A stretch of DNA of 64,000 nt. Source: Gaiellasilicea sp963763755. Lineage in GTDB: Bacteria > Actinomycetota > Thermoleophilia > Gaiellales > Gaiellaceae. A model generated the notes under the pieces. The model was given only the letters and a program-made list of their open reading frames with translations. It had not been told where the DNA came from and ran no database searches. The stretch's first letter is position 1, and every line of letters starts with the position of its first letter. Location: NCBI GenBank assembly GCA_963763755.1, contig CAVXQE010000007.1:1-64000 (forward strand), given 5' to 3'. Below are positions 16,285 through 25,096 of this stretch, piece after piece. Position numbers and translations under genes: made by a program.

Positions 16285-18249
16285 GTGAACGAGATCCTTC
16301 TCTTCCTCCTGCTCGGGCTCGGAACCGGAGCGACGATTGCCGCGATCGCGGTCGGTGTCGTCGTCACCTACCGGGGCTCCGGCTTCATCAACCTGGCGGC
16401 AGGCGCCATCGCCATGCTCGCCGGGTTCACGTTCTGGGCGCTCCGCACGGGCGAGCTCGGCTTCACGCTCTCCACCCCACCAGCCGTCGTCCTCACGTAT
16501 GTGGTCGTGATCGCCATCAGCATCGTGATCGAACTGGCGGTCTTCCGGCCGCTCCGTAACGCGGCGCCGCTGGCGAAGCTCGTCGCCTCACTCGGCGTCC
16601 TGCTCACGGCGCAGGCGGTCATGCTCCTCGCCTTCGGCACGTCGCAACATCCCCAGCCGACCGTGATCCCGGTGCGGGTGATTCGCATGCTCGGGGCGGC
16701 GGTGCCGTTGTCCGCCTTCGTGCTCAGCGGCATCGTGGTCGCGCTCACAGCCTTGTTGTGGGCGCTCTATCGCTGGACCCGCTTCGGGCTCGCGACCCGG
16801 GCTGCGTCGGAGAACGACGTCGCAGCGCGCCTCGCCGGCCTGTCGCCGAACGAGCTGTCGCTCGCCAACACGCTGCTCGCCAACATGCTGCTCGGGACGC
16901 TCGGCATCCTCGCCGGCTCGGTGGCGTCGCTCGATACCACCACGCTCCCGTTCCTCGTCGTGCCTGCTCTCGCCGCGGCCCTCTTCGCCAGGCTCACCTC
17001 GTTCTGGATCGCATGCCTCTGCGGGCTCGGCATCGGCATGCTCGAGTCCCTGACCGAGTATTCCTCGACGAAGTCGTGGTTCCCGACCACCGACGGCCTG
17101 GCAGTGCCCGGCGTCAAGGAGCTGCTCGTCTTCGTGCTCATCGTGGCGGCGATGTTCCTCCGTGGCGCGTCGCTGCCGACCCGCGGCGAGCTCGTCGAAC
17201 AGCGCCTCCCGGACGTCCCCCGGCCGAAGCACGCGGTCAAGATCGCATTCCCGGCAACCTTCCTCTGCGCGATCGCGCTCGTCGTACTGCCCTTCGACTT
17301 CCGCCAGGCTCTGACGAACTCGCTGATCGGGATCGTGATGGCCCTCTCCCTCGTCGTCATCACCGGCTTCGTCGGTCAGATCTCCGTCGTCCAGCTCGCG
17401 CTCGCCGGCGTCGCCGGCTTCACCGTCTCGCACCTCGCCGTCGACGCGGGGATCGGCTTCCCGCTGGCGCCACTCGTGGGAGTCGCCGCTGCCGTCCTGC
17501 TCGGCCTCGTGACCGCGTTGTCGGCGCTGCGCGTACGGGGAGTGGGCCTCGCCGTCGTGACGATCGCGGCTGCGGTGGCCGTCTTCAACTTCGGCTTCAT
17601 CAACCCCACCTGGGGCGGGGGCGCAATCGGCTCGCCGGTACCGGATCCGCACCTCTTCGGGATCAACCTGGGACCGACGGCGTCGTTCCGCGGCCTCGAC
17701 GGCAACCTCCCGAGCCCCGTGTTCGGGTGGGTCGCGCTCACCGCCGTGCTCATTCTCGGCCTCCTCGTCGTCTCGGTGCGCCGCGGCATCCTGGGACGGC
17801 GCATGCTCGCGGTCCGCTCGAACGAGCGAGCCGCGGCGGGAGCGGCGATCAACGTCCGGAACGTCAAGCTGGCGGCCTTCGGCATCAGCGCGCTGATCGC
17901 CGGCGTCGCCGGCAGCCTGTACGCGTACAACTTCGGATCGGTGAGCGCCGACCGCTTCAGCGTGCCGCTGGCCCTCAGCCTGATCGCGTTCGCCTACACG
18001 GGCGGCATCACGCTCGTCTCGGGCGCCGTCTTCGCCGGCCTCGTCGCCGCGCAGGGAATCCTCCCCTACACCCTCGACAAGTGGTTCGGCCTCTCCGGGA
18101 ACTGGTTCCTCCTCTTCGGCGGTCTCATCCTGATCTTCACGCTGATCCAGAACCCCGAGGGCGTGGCCGGCTCCTTCTACCGGACGGCTCAGGCGCGGGC
18201 GAAGCGAAAGGCGGAGCTCCCGGCGCCAGAACCTGCGGGGAGAGCATGA
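16285..18249 (+). CDS. Fused LivH-LivM permease of a branched-chain-type ABC importer
   Basis: A 654-residue membrane protein joining two permease domains. Residues 1-300 look like LivH (GVVVTYRGSGFINLAAGA, then FGLATRAASENDVAARLAGL); residues 320-640 look like LivM (GQISVVQLALAGVAGF, GRRMLAVRSNERAAAGAAIN, ITLVSGAVFAGLVAAQG). Each part has eight or so hydrophobic spans. The start is GTG 16285 with GAGG four bases before. It overlaps the LivG-like gene as ATGA. Fusion of the two halves is common in actinobacteria. Confidence 0.88.
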   Translation: MNEILLFLLLGLGTGATIAAIAVGVVVTYRGSGFINLAAGAIAMLAGFTFWALRTGELGFTLSTPPAVVLTYVVVIAISIVIELAVFRPLRNAAPLAKLVASLGVLLTAQAVMLLAFGTSQHPQPTVIPVRVIRMLGAAVPLSAFVLSGIVVALTALLWALYRWTRFGLATRAASENDVAARLAGLSPNELSLANTLLANMLLGTLGILAGSVASLDTTTLPFLVVPALAAALFARLTSFWIACLCGLGIGMLESLTEYSSTKSWFPTTDGLAVPGVKELLVFVLIVAAMFLRGASLPTRGELVEQRLPDVPRPKHAVKIAFPATFLCAIALVVLPFDFRQALTNSLIGIVMALSLVVITGFVGQISVVQLALAGVAGFTVSHLAVDAGIGFPLAPLVGVAAAVLLGLVTALSALRVRGVGLAVVTIAAAVAVFNFGFINPTWGGGAIGSPVPDPHLFGINLGPTASFRGLDGNLPSPVFGWVALTAVLILGLLVVSVRRGILGRRMLAVRSNERAAAGAAINVRNVKLAAFGISALIAGVAGSLYAYNFGSVSADRFSVPLALSLIAFAYTGGITLVSGAVFAGLVAAQGILPYTLDKWFGLSGNWFLLFGGLILIFTLIQNPEGVAGSFYRTAQARAKRKAELPAPEPAGRA

Positions 18250-19046
18250 GCGCCGTCCTCGCCACGACCGGCCTGTCGGTTCGCTTCGGGGGTGTGCGGG
18301 CCGTCGACGCCGTCGACGTCGCCGTCGACGAGGGTCAGCTGGTCGGGTTGATCGGACCGAACGGCGCCGGCAAGACGACGTTCATCGACGCGATCACCGG
18401 GTTCGTCCGTTCCACGGGCCGGGTCGAGCTCGACGGGCGCGATCTCGCAGGGCTGCCGCCGCACGTGCGGGCGCAGCGAGGGCTCGCCCGAACCTGGCAG
18501 AGCACGGAGCTGTTCGACGACCTCACCGTAAGGGAAAATCTGATGGTGGCTGCACAGCGCCCGTCGTTCCTGGCTCTCGCCGCCGAGCTCGTGGGGAAGC
18601 GCGTCGGCGAGAGCGCTGCCGCGGAGCAGGCGCTCGAGTTGCTCGACCTCGGCCCGCTGGCAGAGTCGACGCCGACGGAGCTGACCCAGGGACAGCGGAA
18701 GCTCGTCGGAGTCGCGCGGGCGATCGCAATGGAGCCGCGGCTGCTCTGCCTGGACGAGCCCGCGGCAGGCCTCGACACGAACGAGAGCGAGGATCTCGGC
18801 CAACGGCTCCGGCAGATCGCGAACGCGGGCACGACGACGCTGCTGATCGACCACGACATGGGGCTCGTGATGAACATCTGCGACCAGATCGTCGTGCTCG
18901 AGTTCGGCAAGGTGATCGCAGCCGGACCACCGGACGAGGTGCGACGGGACCCTCTCGTCGTGAAGGCGTACCTCGGCGGCGCCGCGACCCGGCGGGCCGG
19001 CGAGGCCATCGCCGGGCACGACCAGGCGGAGGCCGGGAAGCTGTGA
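18246..19046 (+). CDS. livG: LivG-like ABC ATPase
   Basis: A 266-residue ATPase. Walker A is GPNGAGKTTF, the signature is degenerate (LTQGQRKLVGVARA instead of LSGGQ), Walker B is LLCLDEPAAGLD and the switch His is in LIDHDMGLV. The ATG overlaps the permease stop and the GTGA at its end overlaps the LivF-like start, so translation is coupled. It energises the importer together with the next protein. Confidence 0.9.
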   Translation: MSAVLATTGLSVRFGGVRAVDAVDVAVDEGQLVGLIGPNGAGKTTFIDAITGFVRSTGRVELDGRDLAGLPPHVRAQRGLARTWQSTELFDDLTVRENLMVAAQRPSFLALAAELVGKRVGESAAAEQALELLDLGPLAESTPTELTQGQRKLVGVARAIAMEPRLLCLDEPAAGLDTNESEDLGQRLRQIANAGTTTLLIDHDMGLVMNICDQIVVLEFGKVIAAGPPDEVRRDPLVVKAYLGGAATRRAGEAIAGHDQAEAGKL

Positions 19047-19777
19047 GCGCGCCTGTGCTCGAACTCGAGGGCCTGACCGCCGGCTATGACAACGCTGCGG
19101 TGATCCGCGACATCAACCTCGCCGTTGCGCCGGGCGAGATCGTTGCCCTGCTCGGGGCGAACGGCGCGGGCAAGACGACGACGCTCCGCGCCGTCTCCGG
19201 CCTCGTGCATCCGATGGACGGCGTGATCCGCTTCGAGGGGCGGGACCTGCAGCGCGTGCAGCCAAGCGCGCGCGCAAAGCTCGGCATCGCGCACGTCCCG
19301 GAGAACCGCGGCCTGTTCTTCGGCCTCACCGTCGCCGAGCACTTCCGCCTCGGCTATCGCGGTGAGCGCCTCGACGCGGACGTCGCGTACCGGTACTTCC
19401 CGGCGCTCACGGAGCTTCGTGACCGGCGCTGCGGCCTCCTCTCCGGCGGTGAGCAGCAGATGCTCGCGCTCGGGCGCGCGCTTGCCCGCCATCCGAAGCT
19501 CCTGCTGCTGGACGAGCTGAGCCTCGGTCTGGCGCCGGTCATCGTCGAGGGTCTCCTGCCGGTGGTCCGCGAGTTCGCAGAGGAGAGCGGCTGCGGCGTT
19601 GTCCTCGTCGAGCAGCACATCGCGCTGGCGCTCACGATCGCCGACCGTGGCCTCGTCCTTGCGCACGGCGAGACCGCGCTGGAGGGCGAGGCCGAGCACC
19701 TCCGCGCGAACCACGACCTCCTGATCTCGAGCTACTTCGGCGAGCACACCAATCTCTTCGCAGGGAAGGAACCGTGA
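19043..19777 (+). CDS. livF: LivF-like ABC ATPase
   Basis: A 244-residue ATPase with GANGAGKTTTL (Walker A), LSGGEQQMLALGRAL (signature), LLLLDELSLGLAP (Walker B) and QHIALAL with the switch His. LivF proteins typically have ELSLGLAP where others have EPTSGLD. The start GTG 19043 overlaps the LivG stop by four bases. It is the second nucleotide-binding subunit of the importer. Confidence 0.9.
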   Translation: MSAPVLELEGLTAGYDNAAVIRDINLAVAPGEIVALLGANGAGKTTTLRAVSGLVHPMDGVIRFEGRDLQRVQPSARAKLGIAHVPENRGLFFGLTVAEHFRLGYRGERLDADVAYRYFPALTELRDRRCGLLSGGEQQMLALGRALARHPKLLLLDELSLGLAPVIVEGLLPVVREFAEESGCGVVLVEQHIALALTIADRGLVLAHGETALEGEAEHLRANHDLLISSYFGEHTNLFAGKEP

Positions 19778-20490
19778 CAGGGCCAGCGACACCGTCGGAT
19801 CCGCCAACGGCGAAGCCGTCGCGCCCCGATTCGAGCTACGACGAGCTCCGCGGCGCGATTGTTCGCGGCGAGATCGCCCCCAACGCGCATCTCGTCGAAT
19901 CGGACATCAGCTCGTCCTTCGCCATGTCGAGGGGTGCCGTAAGAAATGCGCTCATCCGGCTCGAGCAGGAAGGGCTCATCGTCCGCGAGCCGCACCGCGG
20001 GGCACGGGTGCGGCAGGTCAGCGACCGCGAAGCGGTCGAGATCCTCCAGGCGCGCGCCGTGCTCGAAGGGCTCGCCGTCCGCCTGGCCGCCGAGCGAATC
20101 GACGAGGCCGGTGCGGAGCGCCTGCAGAATCACCTCGCGCTCCGTCGCGAGCTCCTCGACGCCGGCGACCTGCTTCGGGCCTCGGACGCGAACGCCGAGC
20201 TTCACGCAGCGCTCCTCGAGCTCTCCGGTCACACCACCGCGCAGCACCTGATCCGCGGCCTCAGTGCCCAGATGGTGCGGTACCAGTACCGAACGATCCT
20301 CATCCCCGGCCGGCCGGCAGCCTCGCAGGCGGAGCATGAGGCGATCGTCGAGGCCGTCGTCGCGAGAGCTCCTGAGCGGGCGGAGGAAGAGATGCGCCGC
20401 CATCTGTTCAACGTCGCAGAGGCACTCCGGCGCGGACTGCTTCCGCGCATCGACAGCGCGAGCCGTGGCGTGATCCAGCCGGGACGGTGA
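19774..20490 (+). CDS. GntR/FCD regulator inside the Liv importer operon
   Basis: A 238-residue GntR protein starting at GTG 19774 over the LivF stop. The wHTH spans residues 15-85 (ESDISSSFAMSRGAVRNALIRL, REPHRGARV). The FCD part has DANAELHAALLELS and QAEHEAIVEAV. It resembles the GntR at 11518 closely, including the run RYQYRTILIPGR near residue 170. Being last in the transporter operon, it may sense the imported compound and control the dioxygenase or transporter genes. Confidence 0.84.
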   Translation: MTGPATPSDPPTAKPSRPDSSYDELRGAIVRGEIAPNAHLVESDISSSFAMSRGAVRNALIRLEQEGLIVREPHRGARVRQVSDREAVEILQARAVLEGLAVRLAAERIDEAGAERLQNHLALRRELLDAGDLLRASDANAELHAALLELSGHTTAQHLIRGLSAQMVRYQYRTILIPGRPAASQAEHEAIVEAVVARAPERAEEEMRRHLFNVAEALRRGLLPRIDSASRGVIQPGR

Positions 20491-20555
20491 ACGAGGGCGC
20501 GACGAGCTCGGCTACGGCAGCGACGTCGGCGAGAGGCCGAGAGCCGCTCCAGGCG

Positions 20556-22508
20556 TCAGGCGGGCTGGGTGCGCGTCCTCGCATACGCGAGGACGGGCTC
20601 CATCGAGGTGGGGCTCGCGAGCGCGTCCGTGCTTACCACCTCGGTCGAGGGGATGCCGCTGAGGATCAGCTTGACCGGCAACTCGAGCTTCTTGCCTGTG
20701 AGCGTGTGCGGGATCACCGGCAGGGCAACGATCGTGTCCGGTACGTGACGCGGCGAGAGCGCATCGCGCAGCGCTGACGCGATGCGCTTGCGCATTGCAT
20801 CGTCGAGCTCCAGGCCGTCGCGCAGGACGACGAAGAGGATGAGCTCGTCCTCCTCCTCCAGGTGGACGACCAGGCTGTCGACCACCTCGTCGAGCTCCTC
20901 GAGCGCCGAGTAGAACTCGCTCGTGCCGAGCCGCACCCCGCCGCGGTTCAGGGTCGCATCGGAGCGTCCAGTGATCACGGAGCTGCCGCGCTCGCTGAAC
21001 ATGATCCAGTCGCCATGACGCCAGATGCCGGGGTAGTGGTCGAAGTACGCGGCGCGGTACCGCACGTCGCCGGGGTCGTTCCAGAACCGGACCGCCATCG
21101 ACGGCATCGGCTGGCGGATCACGAGCTCGCCCAGCTCCCCGACGACCTCCTCGCCCCGCTCGTCAAACGCAGCCACGTCGACGCCGAGGCAGCGACCCGC
21201 GATCTCGCCCGCGTAGACGGGCAGGAGCGGACATCCCTGAACGATGCCGGAGCACATGTCGGTTCCGCCGCTGCCGTTGATGACGAGAACGCTCGCGTCG
21301 ACCTGTTCGTAGATCCACTCGAAGCCGTCCACCGGGAGCGGTGAGCCGGCGACCGTGAGCGAACGAAGCGACGAGAGGTCGTACTGCCGGCCCGGCTCCA
21401 CGCCCTGCTTGCGGCACGCGAGCGCGAACGCCGGACTGATCCCCATCAGCGTCGGGCGGGCCTCCTCGGCGAGCTTCCACGGGTGACCGAGATCGGGATA
21501 CCCGGGGTTGCCGTCGAGCATCACTATCGACGCTCGGAGGAGCAGCGCCGAGAGGAGTGCGTTCCACATCATCCAGGCGGTCGTCGTGAACCACTGGAGC
21601 CGGTCGCCCGGGCGCACGTCCCACGCCAGGCCGAGATTCTTCAGGTGCTCGAGCAGGATCCCGCCGTGGCCGTGCACGATCGCCTTCGGCAGGCCCGTCG
21701 TGCCGGAGGAGAAGAGGACGTAGAGCGGATGCGCGAACGGCAGCGGGTCGAACTCGAGCGGCCCCGGCTCGCCCAGCAGCTCGTCCCACGGGATCGCATC
21801 GGGGATTACGCCGCCGGCGTACTCGACGTCGACGACCGTCTCGAGCGTAGGCAGCCGCTCACGGATCGCGGCGACGTTCTCGGCACGGTCGATGAGCTTC
21901 TCTCCGTAGACGTACCCACTGACTGCGAGCAGCACCTTCGGGTCGAGCTGACCCAGCCGATCGACGACGCTCCGAACGCCGAACTCGGGAGGGCACGTCG
22001 CCCACACCGCACCGAGGCTCGCCGTCGCCAGGAAGGCGATCGCCGTCTCCGGGATGTTCGGGAGGTAGGCAACGACACGGTCGCCGGGACCGACGCCGAG
22101 TCGCTTCAGGCCGGCGCGCGCCCGTGCCACCTGCTCGCGGAGCTCGCCGAACGTGAGCTCGCACGCCTCTCGGGTCTGGGAGTAGGCGATGATCGCGACG
22201 GAGTCGAGGTCCTCGTCGCGGCCGAGCATGTGCTCAGCGAAGTTCAGCGTCGCGCCCGGGAACCACTCTGCCCCCGGCATCTCGCGCGAGCCGAGCACCC
22301 GCTCGTACGGGGTGTGCGCGCGGACGCCGAAGTAGTCCCAGATCGAGGCCCAGAAGTCCTCGACGTCGGTCACCGACCAATGCCAGAGCTCGTCGTAGCC
22401 CGAGAAGTCGAGCCCACGCTCGAGACGCAACCACTCGATGTACCGGCCCATCTCGAATCGCCCGCGCCAGTCCGCAGGCGGCGTCCAGATCGCCTCTCCC
22501 TGGATCAT
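20556..22508 (-). CDS. Acyl-CoA synthetase of the acetoacetyl-CoA synthetase family
   Basis: A 650-residue AMP-forming ligase. The overall size and stretches FWASIWDYFGV, VLFSSGTTGLPKAIVHGHGG, WFTTTAWMMWN and the C-terminal LTGKKLELPVK match acetoacetyl-CoA synthetase. The last motif holds the catalytic lysine. It follows the hydroxycinnamoyl-CoA hydratase/lyase gene by 45 bases on the same strand, exactly where a feruloyl-CoA synthetase would be expected. So it may activate a hydroxycinnamate rather than acetoacetate. The sequence alone cannot decide; a short leader without a clear ribosome site precedes ATG 22508. Confidence 0.8.
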   Translation of the reverse strand: MIQGEAIWTPPADWRGRFEMGRYIEWLRLERGLDFSGYDELWHWSVTDVEDFWASIWDYFGVRAHTPYERVLGSREMPGAEWFPGATLNFAEHMLGRDEDLDSVAIIAYSQTREACELTFGELREQVARARAGLKRLGVGPGDRVVAYLPNIPETAIAFLATASLGAVWATCPPEFGVRSVVDRLGQLDPKVLLAVSGYVYGEKLIDRAENVAAIRERLPTLETVVDVEYAGGVIPDAIPWDELLGEPGPLEFDPLPFAHPLYVLFSSGTTGLPKAIVHGHGGILLEHLKNLGLAWDVRPGDRLQWFTTTAWMMWNALLSALLLRASIVMLDGNPGYPDLGHPWKLAEEARPTLMGISPAFALACRKQGVEPGRQYDLSSLRSLTVAGSPLPVDGFEWIYEQVDASVLVINGSGGTDMCSGIVQGCPLLPVYAGEIAGRCLGVDVAAFDERGEEVVGELGELVIRQPMPSMAVRFWNDPGDVRYRAAYFDHYPGIWRHGDWIMFSERGSSVITGRSDATLNRGGVRLGTSEFYSALEELDEVVDSLVVHLEEEDELILFVVLRDGLELDDAMRKRIASALRDALSPRHVPDTIVALPVIPHTLTGKKLELPVKLILSGIPSTEVVSTDALASPTSMEPVLAYARTRTQPA

Positions 22509-22553
22509 GCAGCTACAGCGAGACCGCCGACGTCGCGGAGGCGCGAGTCCACG

Positions 22554-23390
22554 TCAGCGCGCCGGTCGTTCGTAGGCCTGTAGACCCGGCTTGATCCGCT
22601 TCTCGTCCAGGAACTGCTCGAGCCCCTGCTCGCGGCCCTGCTCCGGGTCGAGGAACTGCGATTGCTCGACCTTCGCGTAGAGGTAGTCCTCCGCCGCGTC
22701 CCAGCTCATCGCGCCACAGTGCTTGTAGCCGAGCCTGGCTGCCCGCAGCACCACCGGGTTCTTGCCGAGTAGCTCCCGCGCCAGGGACTCCACCTCGGCG
22801 CGGAGCAGCGCCAGCGGCACGCTCGCGTTGACGAGCCCCATCGCGGCCGCCTGCCGGCCGTCGAACGTGCGGCCAGTCATCACGTAGAGCAAGCCTGTCC
22901 TCGAGCCGACGGTGTCGGACAGCGCCTTGCTGACGACGCTTCCAGGCGGAATCCCCCAGTTGATCTCGGAGAGGCCGAACGCCGCCTCGTCGGCCGCGAT
23001 CGCGAGATCGCACGCGACGAGAGGAGTGAAGGCGCCGCCGAGGCACCAGCCGTTGACCATCGCGATCGTCGGCTTGGCATACGTGCGCAAGAGCCGCCAC
23101 TGCCAGTAGGCAGCGTCACGCCGGACGCGCCGCTGCACGTGCTCCGGCCCTCCGTCGACCTCGCGGAAGTACTCCTTCAGATCCATCCCGGCCGACCAGG
23201 CGTCGCCCGCCCCGGTCAGCACGAGGACGCCGCAGTCTTCATCGGCGTCGAGCTCGAGGAGCACCTCGACCATCTCGGCGTTGAGCGTCGGGTTCATCGC
23301 GTTCCGCTTCTCGGGCCGATCGAGCTCGACCCAGGCGATCCCGTCCTCGACCTCCACCCGAACTGTCGTCCATCGATCCGCGTACGACAC
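22554..23390 (-). CDS. ech: Hydroxycinnamoyl-CoA hydratase/lyase (feruloyl-CoA hydratase/vanillin synthase)
   Basis: A 278-residue crotonase very close to the Pseudomonas enzyme: ELDRPEKRNAMNPTLN, WSAGMDLKEYFREVDGGPE, RTYAKPTIAMVNGWCLGG, FGLSEINWGIPPG with the catalytic Glu, and LGKNPVVLRAARLGYK. It would turn feruloyl- or coumaroyl-CoA into vanillin or 4-hydroxybenzaldehyde plus acetyl-CoA. Start GTG 23390 follows AGGAGG by four bases and matches the family start (SYADRWTTVRVEVEDG); the upstream ATG at 23570 only runs through the control region. The divergent aldehyde dehydrogenase would take the product. Confidence 0.92.
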   Translation of the reverse strand: MSYADRWTTVRVEVEDGIAWVELDRPEKRNAMNPTLNAEMVEVLLELDADEDCGVLVLTGAGDAWSAGMDLKEYFREVDGGPEHVQRRVRRDAAYWQWRLLRTYAKPTIAMVNGWCLGGAFTPLVACDLAIAADEAAFGLSEINWGIPPGSVVSKALSDTVGSRTGLLYVMTGRTFDGRQAAAMGLVNASVPLALLRAEVESLARELLGKNPVVLRAARLGYKHCGAMSWDAAEDYLYAKVEQSQFLDPEQGREQGLEQFLDEKRIKPGLQAYERPAR

Positions 23391-23439
23391 CGTGCCTCCT
23401 CGTCTGCCGTCAGTCTCGACGAACTCGAGGGGTATCATA

Positions 23440-23452
23440 TCAGGACACCTGA
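23440..23452. promoter_or_regulatory. Operator-like inverted repeat TCAGG-N4-CTGA between ech and vdh
   Basis: TCAGGACACCTGA, extended by TATCATA and GAGATAG on the sides. The same TCAGG-N4-CTGA pattern appears twice before the MetF-like gene at 25035 and 25059. The MarR protein encoded at 26667 is the natural candidate binder; MarR proteins such as FerC and CouR control hydroxycinnamate genes. Confidence 0.6.
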
Positions 23453-23547
23453 GATAGAACCGCGCGTCCGGGCGGGGACAAACCGGCCCGTCGCGCCGCG
23501 ATATGTTCGGGTTCTGCCCCGTCGGTATTCGAGAGGGAGGTTCTGCG

Positions 23548-25008
23548 TTGGCTACCAGCACCACGACCACGCCGTTGTTGATCGGGGGCGAGGAGCGGCC
23601 GGCAGCCGATTCCTTCCCCGTCTACGACCCGTCGAACGGCGAAGTGATCGGTCACGCCGCCGCAGCATCCACCGCCGATGCGCTCGACGCCGTCCGCGCC
23701 GCGCACGAGGCATGGCCCGCCTGGGCTGCGCTGCCGACGGCCGAGCGCGTGCAGCTTTCGCTCGCCGCGCTCGCAGGGCTCGAGAGCGACGCCGACGAAC
23801 GCTCGGAGCTGCTCGTACGCGAGAACGGCAAGACCCGATTCGAGGCGACGATCGATCCGCTCGTCCTGGTCGGCCGCTTCCATCAGGCGGCGGCAGTTGC
23901 GCCGAGCCTCGACAGCGACGATGTCCTCGCGGGGCCGCCGTTCACGACGACCATCGCTCACGTCCCGGTGGGCGTCGTCACGATCATCTTCCCGTTCAAC
24001 TGGCCCCTCGCGATTCTCGGTGCGAGCCTCCCGTACGCCCTCATGGCCGGGAACACCGTGGTCGTCAAACCGCCGCCGACGACACCGATGTCGGTCGTGC
24101 GGACGTTGCGCCACATCGCTCTCGCACTCCCGCCGGGCGTTCTCAACGTGGTGACAGGGGCCGATGCCGTGATCGGTCCGGTCGTGATCGGCGACCCCCG
24201 CGTGAAGCACGTGTGCTTCACCGGCAGCGTGGGCGGCGGCAAGGCCATCATGCAGATGGCCGCAGCCAACCTGACGCGGGTGACGCTCGAGCTCGGGGGC
24301 AACGATCCTGCCATCGTGCTCGACGACGCAGCCTTCGACGAGGCGGAGATCGCACGGATGGCAATGGCCACGTACATGACGACGGGCCAGGTGTGCATGG
24401 CGCTCAAGCGTCTCTACGTCCCTCGTCGACGCTTCGACGAGGTCGTCGCAGGCCTCGAGGCCTTCCTCGGGAAAACCGTCATCGGCAGCGGTCTCGACGC
24501 GAACGTGACGATGGGACCACTCAACACGCAGCGGCAGCGGGACTTCGTCGTCGAGCTCTGCGGCGAGGCGAGCGACGCCGGTGTCGAGGTGCGCGAGTTC
24601 GGTGAGTACGCGTGCGATCCCGAGAGCGGGAACTTCATGCGCCCGGCACTCGTGCTTGCACCGGACCACGATCTGCGCATCGTCACGGAGGAGCAGTTCG
24701 GGCCTGCGCTGCCGGTGATCCCCTACGACGACGAGGCCGAGGCGCTCGCTCTCGCGAACGACACCTGGTCGGGCCTCTGCTCGTCCGTGTGGTCGACGGA
24801 TGAGGAGCACGCGATGAGGGTTGCGCGGCAGCTGCGCTCCGGTGTGACGTTCTTCAACAACCACAATGCGACCGCGGTGGACGAGCGCGCGCCGTTCGGC
24901 GGCTTCAACCAGAGCGGCATCGGTCGCGAGCTCGGGCATGAAGGGTTGCTCGAATTCACCGAGACACACGTCATGAGCGTCCCCAGTGAGCCGCCTGGAG
25001 AGCACTGA
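23548..25008 (+). CDS. vdh: Vanillin-type aldehyde dehydrogenase
   Basis: A 486-residue NAD(P)-dependent aldehyde dehydrogenase. The nucleotide site is IIFPFNWPLAI with PPPTTPMS, the general base Glu is in LELGGND, the catalytic Cys is in TTGQVCMAL and the C-terminal FGGFNQSGIGRE closes the fold. TTG 23548 is chosen since GGGAGG lies seven bases before it; ATG 23503 has no ribosome site. It is divergent from ech with a shared operator and should oxidise vanillin or 4-hydroxybenzaldehyde to the acid. Confidence 0.85.
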   Translation: MATSTTTTPLLIGGEERPAADSFPVYDPSNGEVIGHAAAASTADALDAVRAAHEAWPAWAALPTAERVQLSLAALAGLESDADERSELLVRENGKTRFEATIDPLVLVGRFHQAAAVAPSLDSDDVLAGPPFTTTIAHVPVGVVTIIFPFNWPLAILGASLPYALMAGNTVVVKPPPTTPMSVVRTLRHIALALPPGVLNVVTGADAVIGPVVIGDPRVKHVCFTGSVGGGKAIMQMAAANLTRVTLELGGNDPAIVLDDAAFDEAEIARMAMATYMTTGQVCMALKRLYVPRRRFDEVVAGLEAFLGKTVIGSGLDANVTMGPLNTQRQRDFVVELCGEASDAGVEVREFGEYACDPESGNFMRPALVLAPDHDLRIVTEEQFGPALPVIPYDDEAEALALANDTWSGLCSSVWSTDEEHAMRVARQLRSGVTFFNNHNATAVDERAPFGGFNQSGIGRELGHEGLLEFTETHVMSVPSEPPGEH

Positions 25009-25034
25009 ACCGATCGACTCCCTTCGCCAATAAA

Positions 25035-25047
25035 TCAGGCAGACTGA
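25035..25047. promoter_or_regulatory. Operator-like repeat 1 before the MetF-like gene
   Basis: TCAGGCAGACTGA, within an 18-base direct repeat TCAGGCAGACTGATATGC at 25035-25052. It matches the TCAGG-N4-CTGA site between ech and vdh. Confidence 0.6.
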
Positions 25048-25058
25048 TATGCAACGTG

Positions 25059-25071
25059 TCAGGCAGACTGA
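25059..25071. promoter_or_regulatory. Operator-like repeat 2 before the MetF-like gene
   Basis: A second identical 18-base copy at 25059-25076, 24 bases after the first. An ATG at 25049 lies inside repeat 1, so a start there is unlikely; the copies argue that translation begins downstream. Confidence 0.6.
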
Positions 25072-25096
25072 TATGCGAAGCGGAGGCGTTGCCAGA

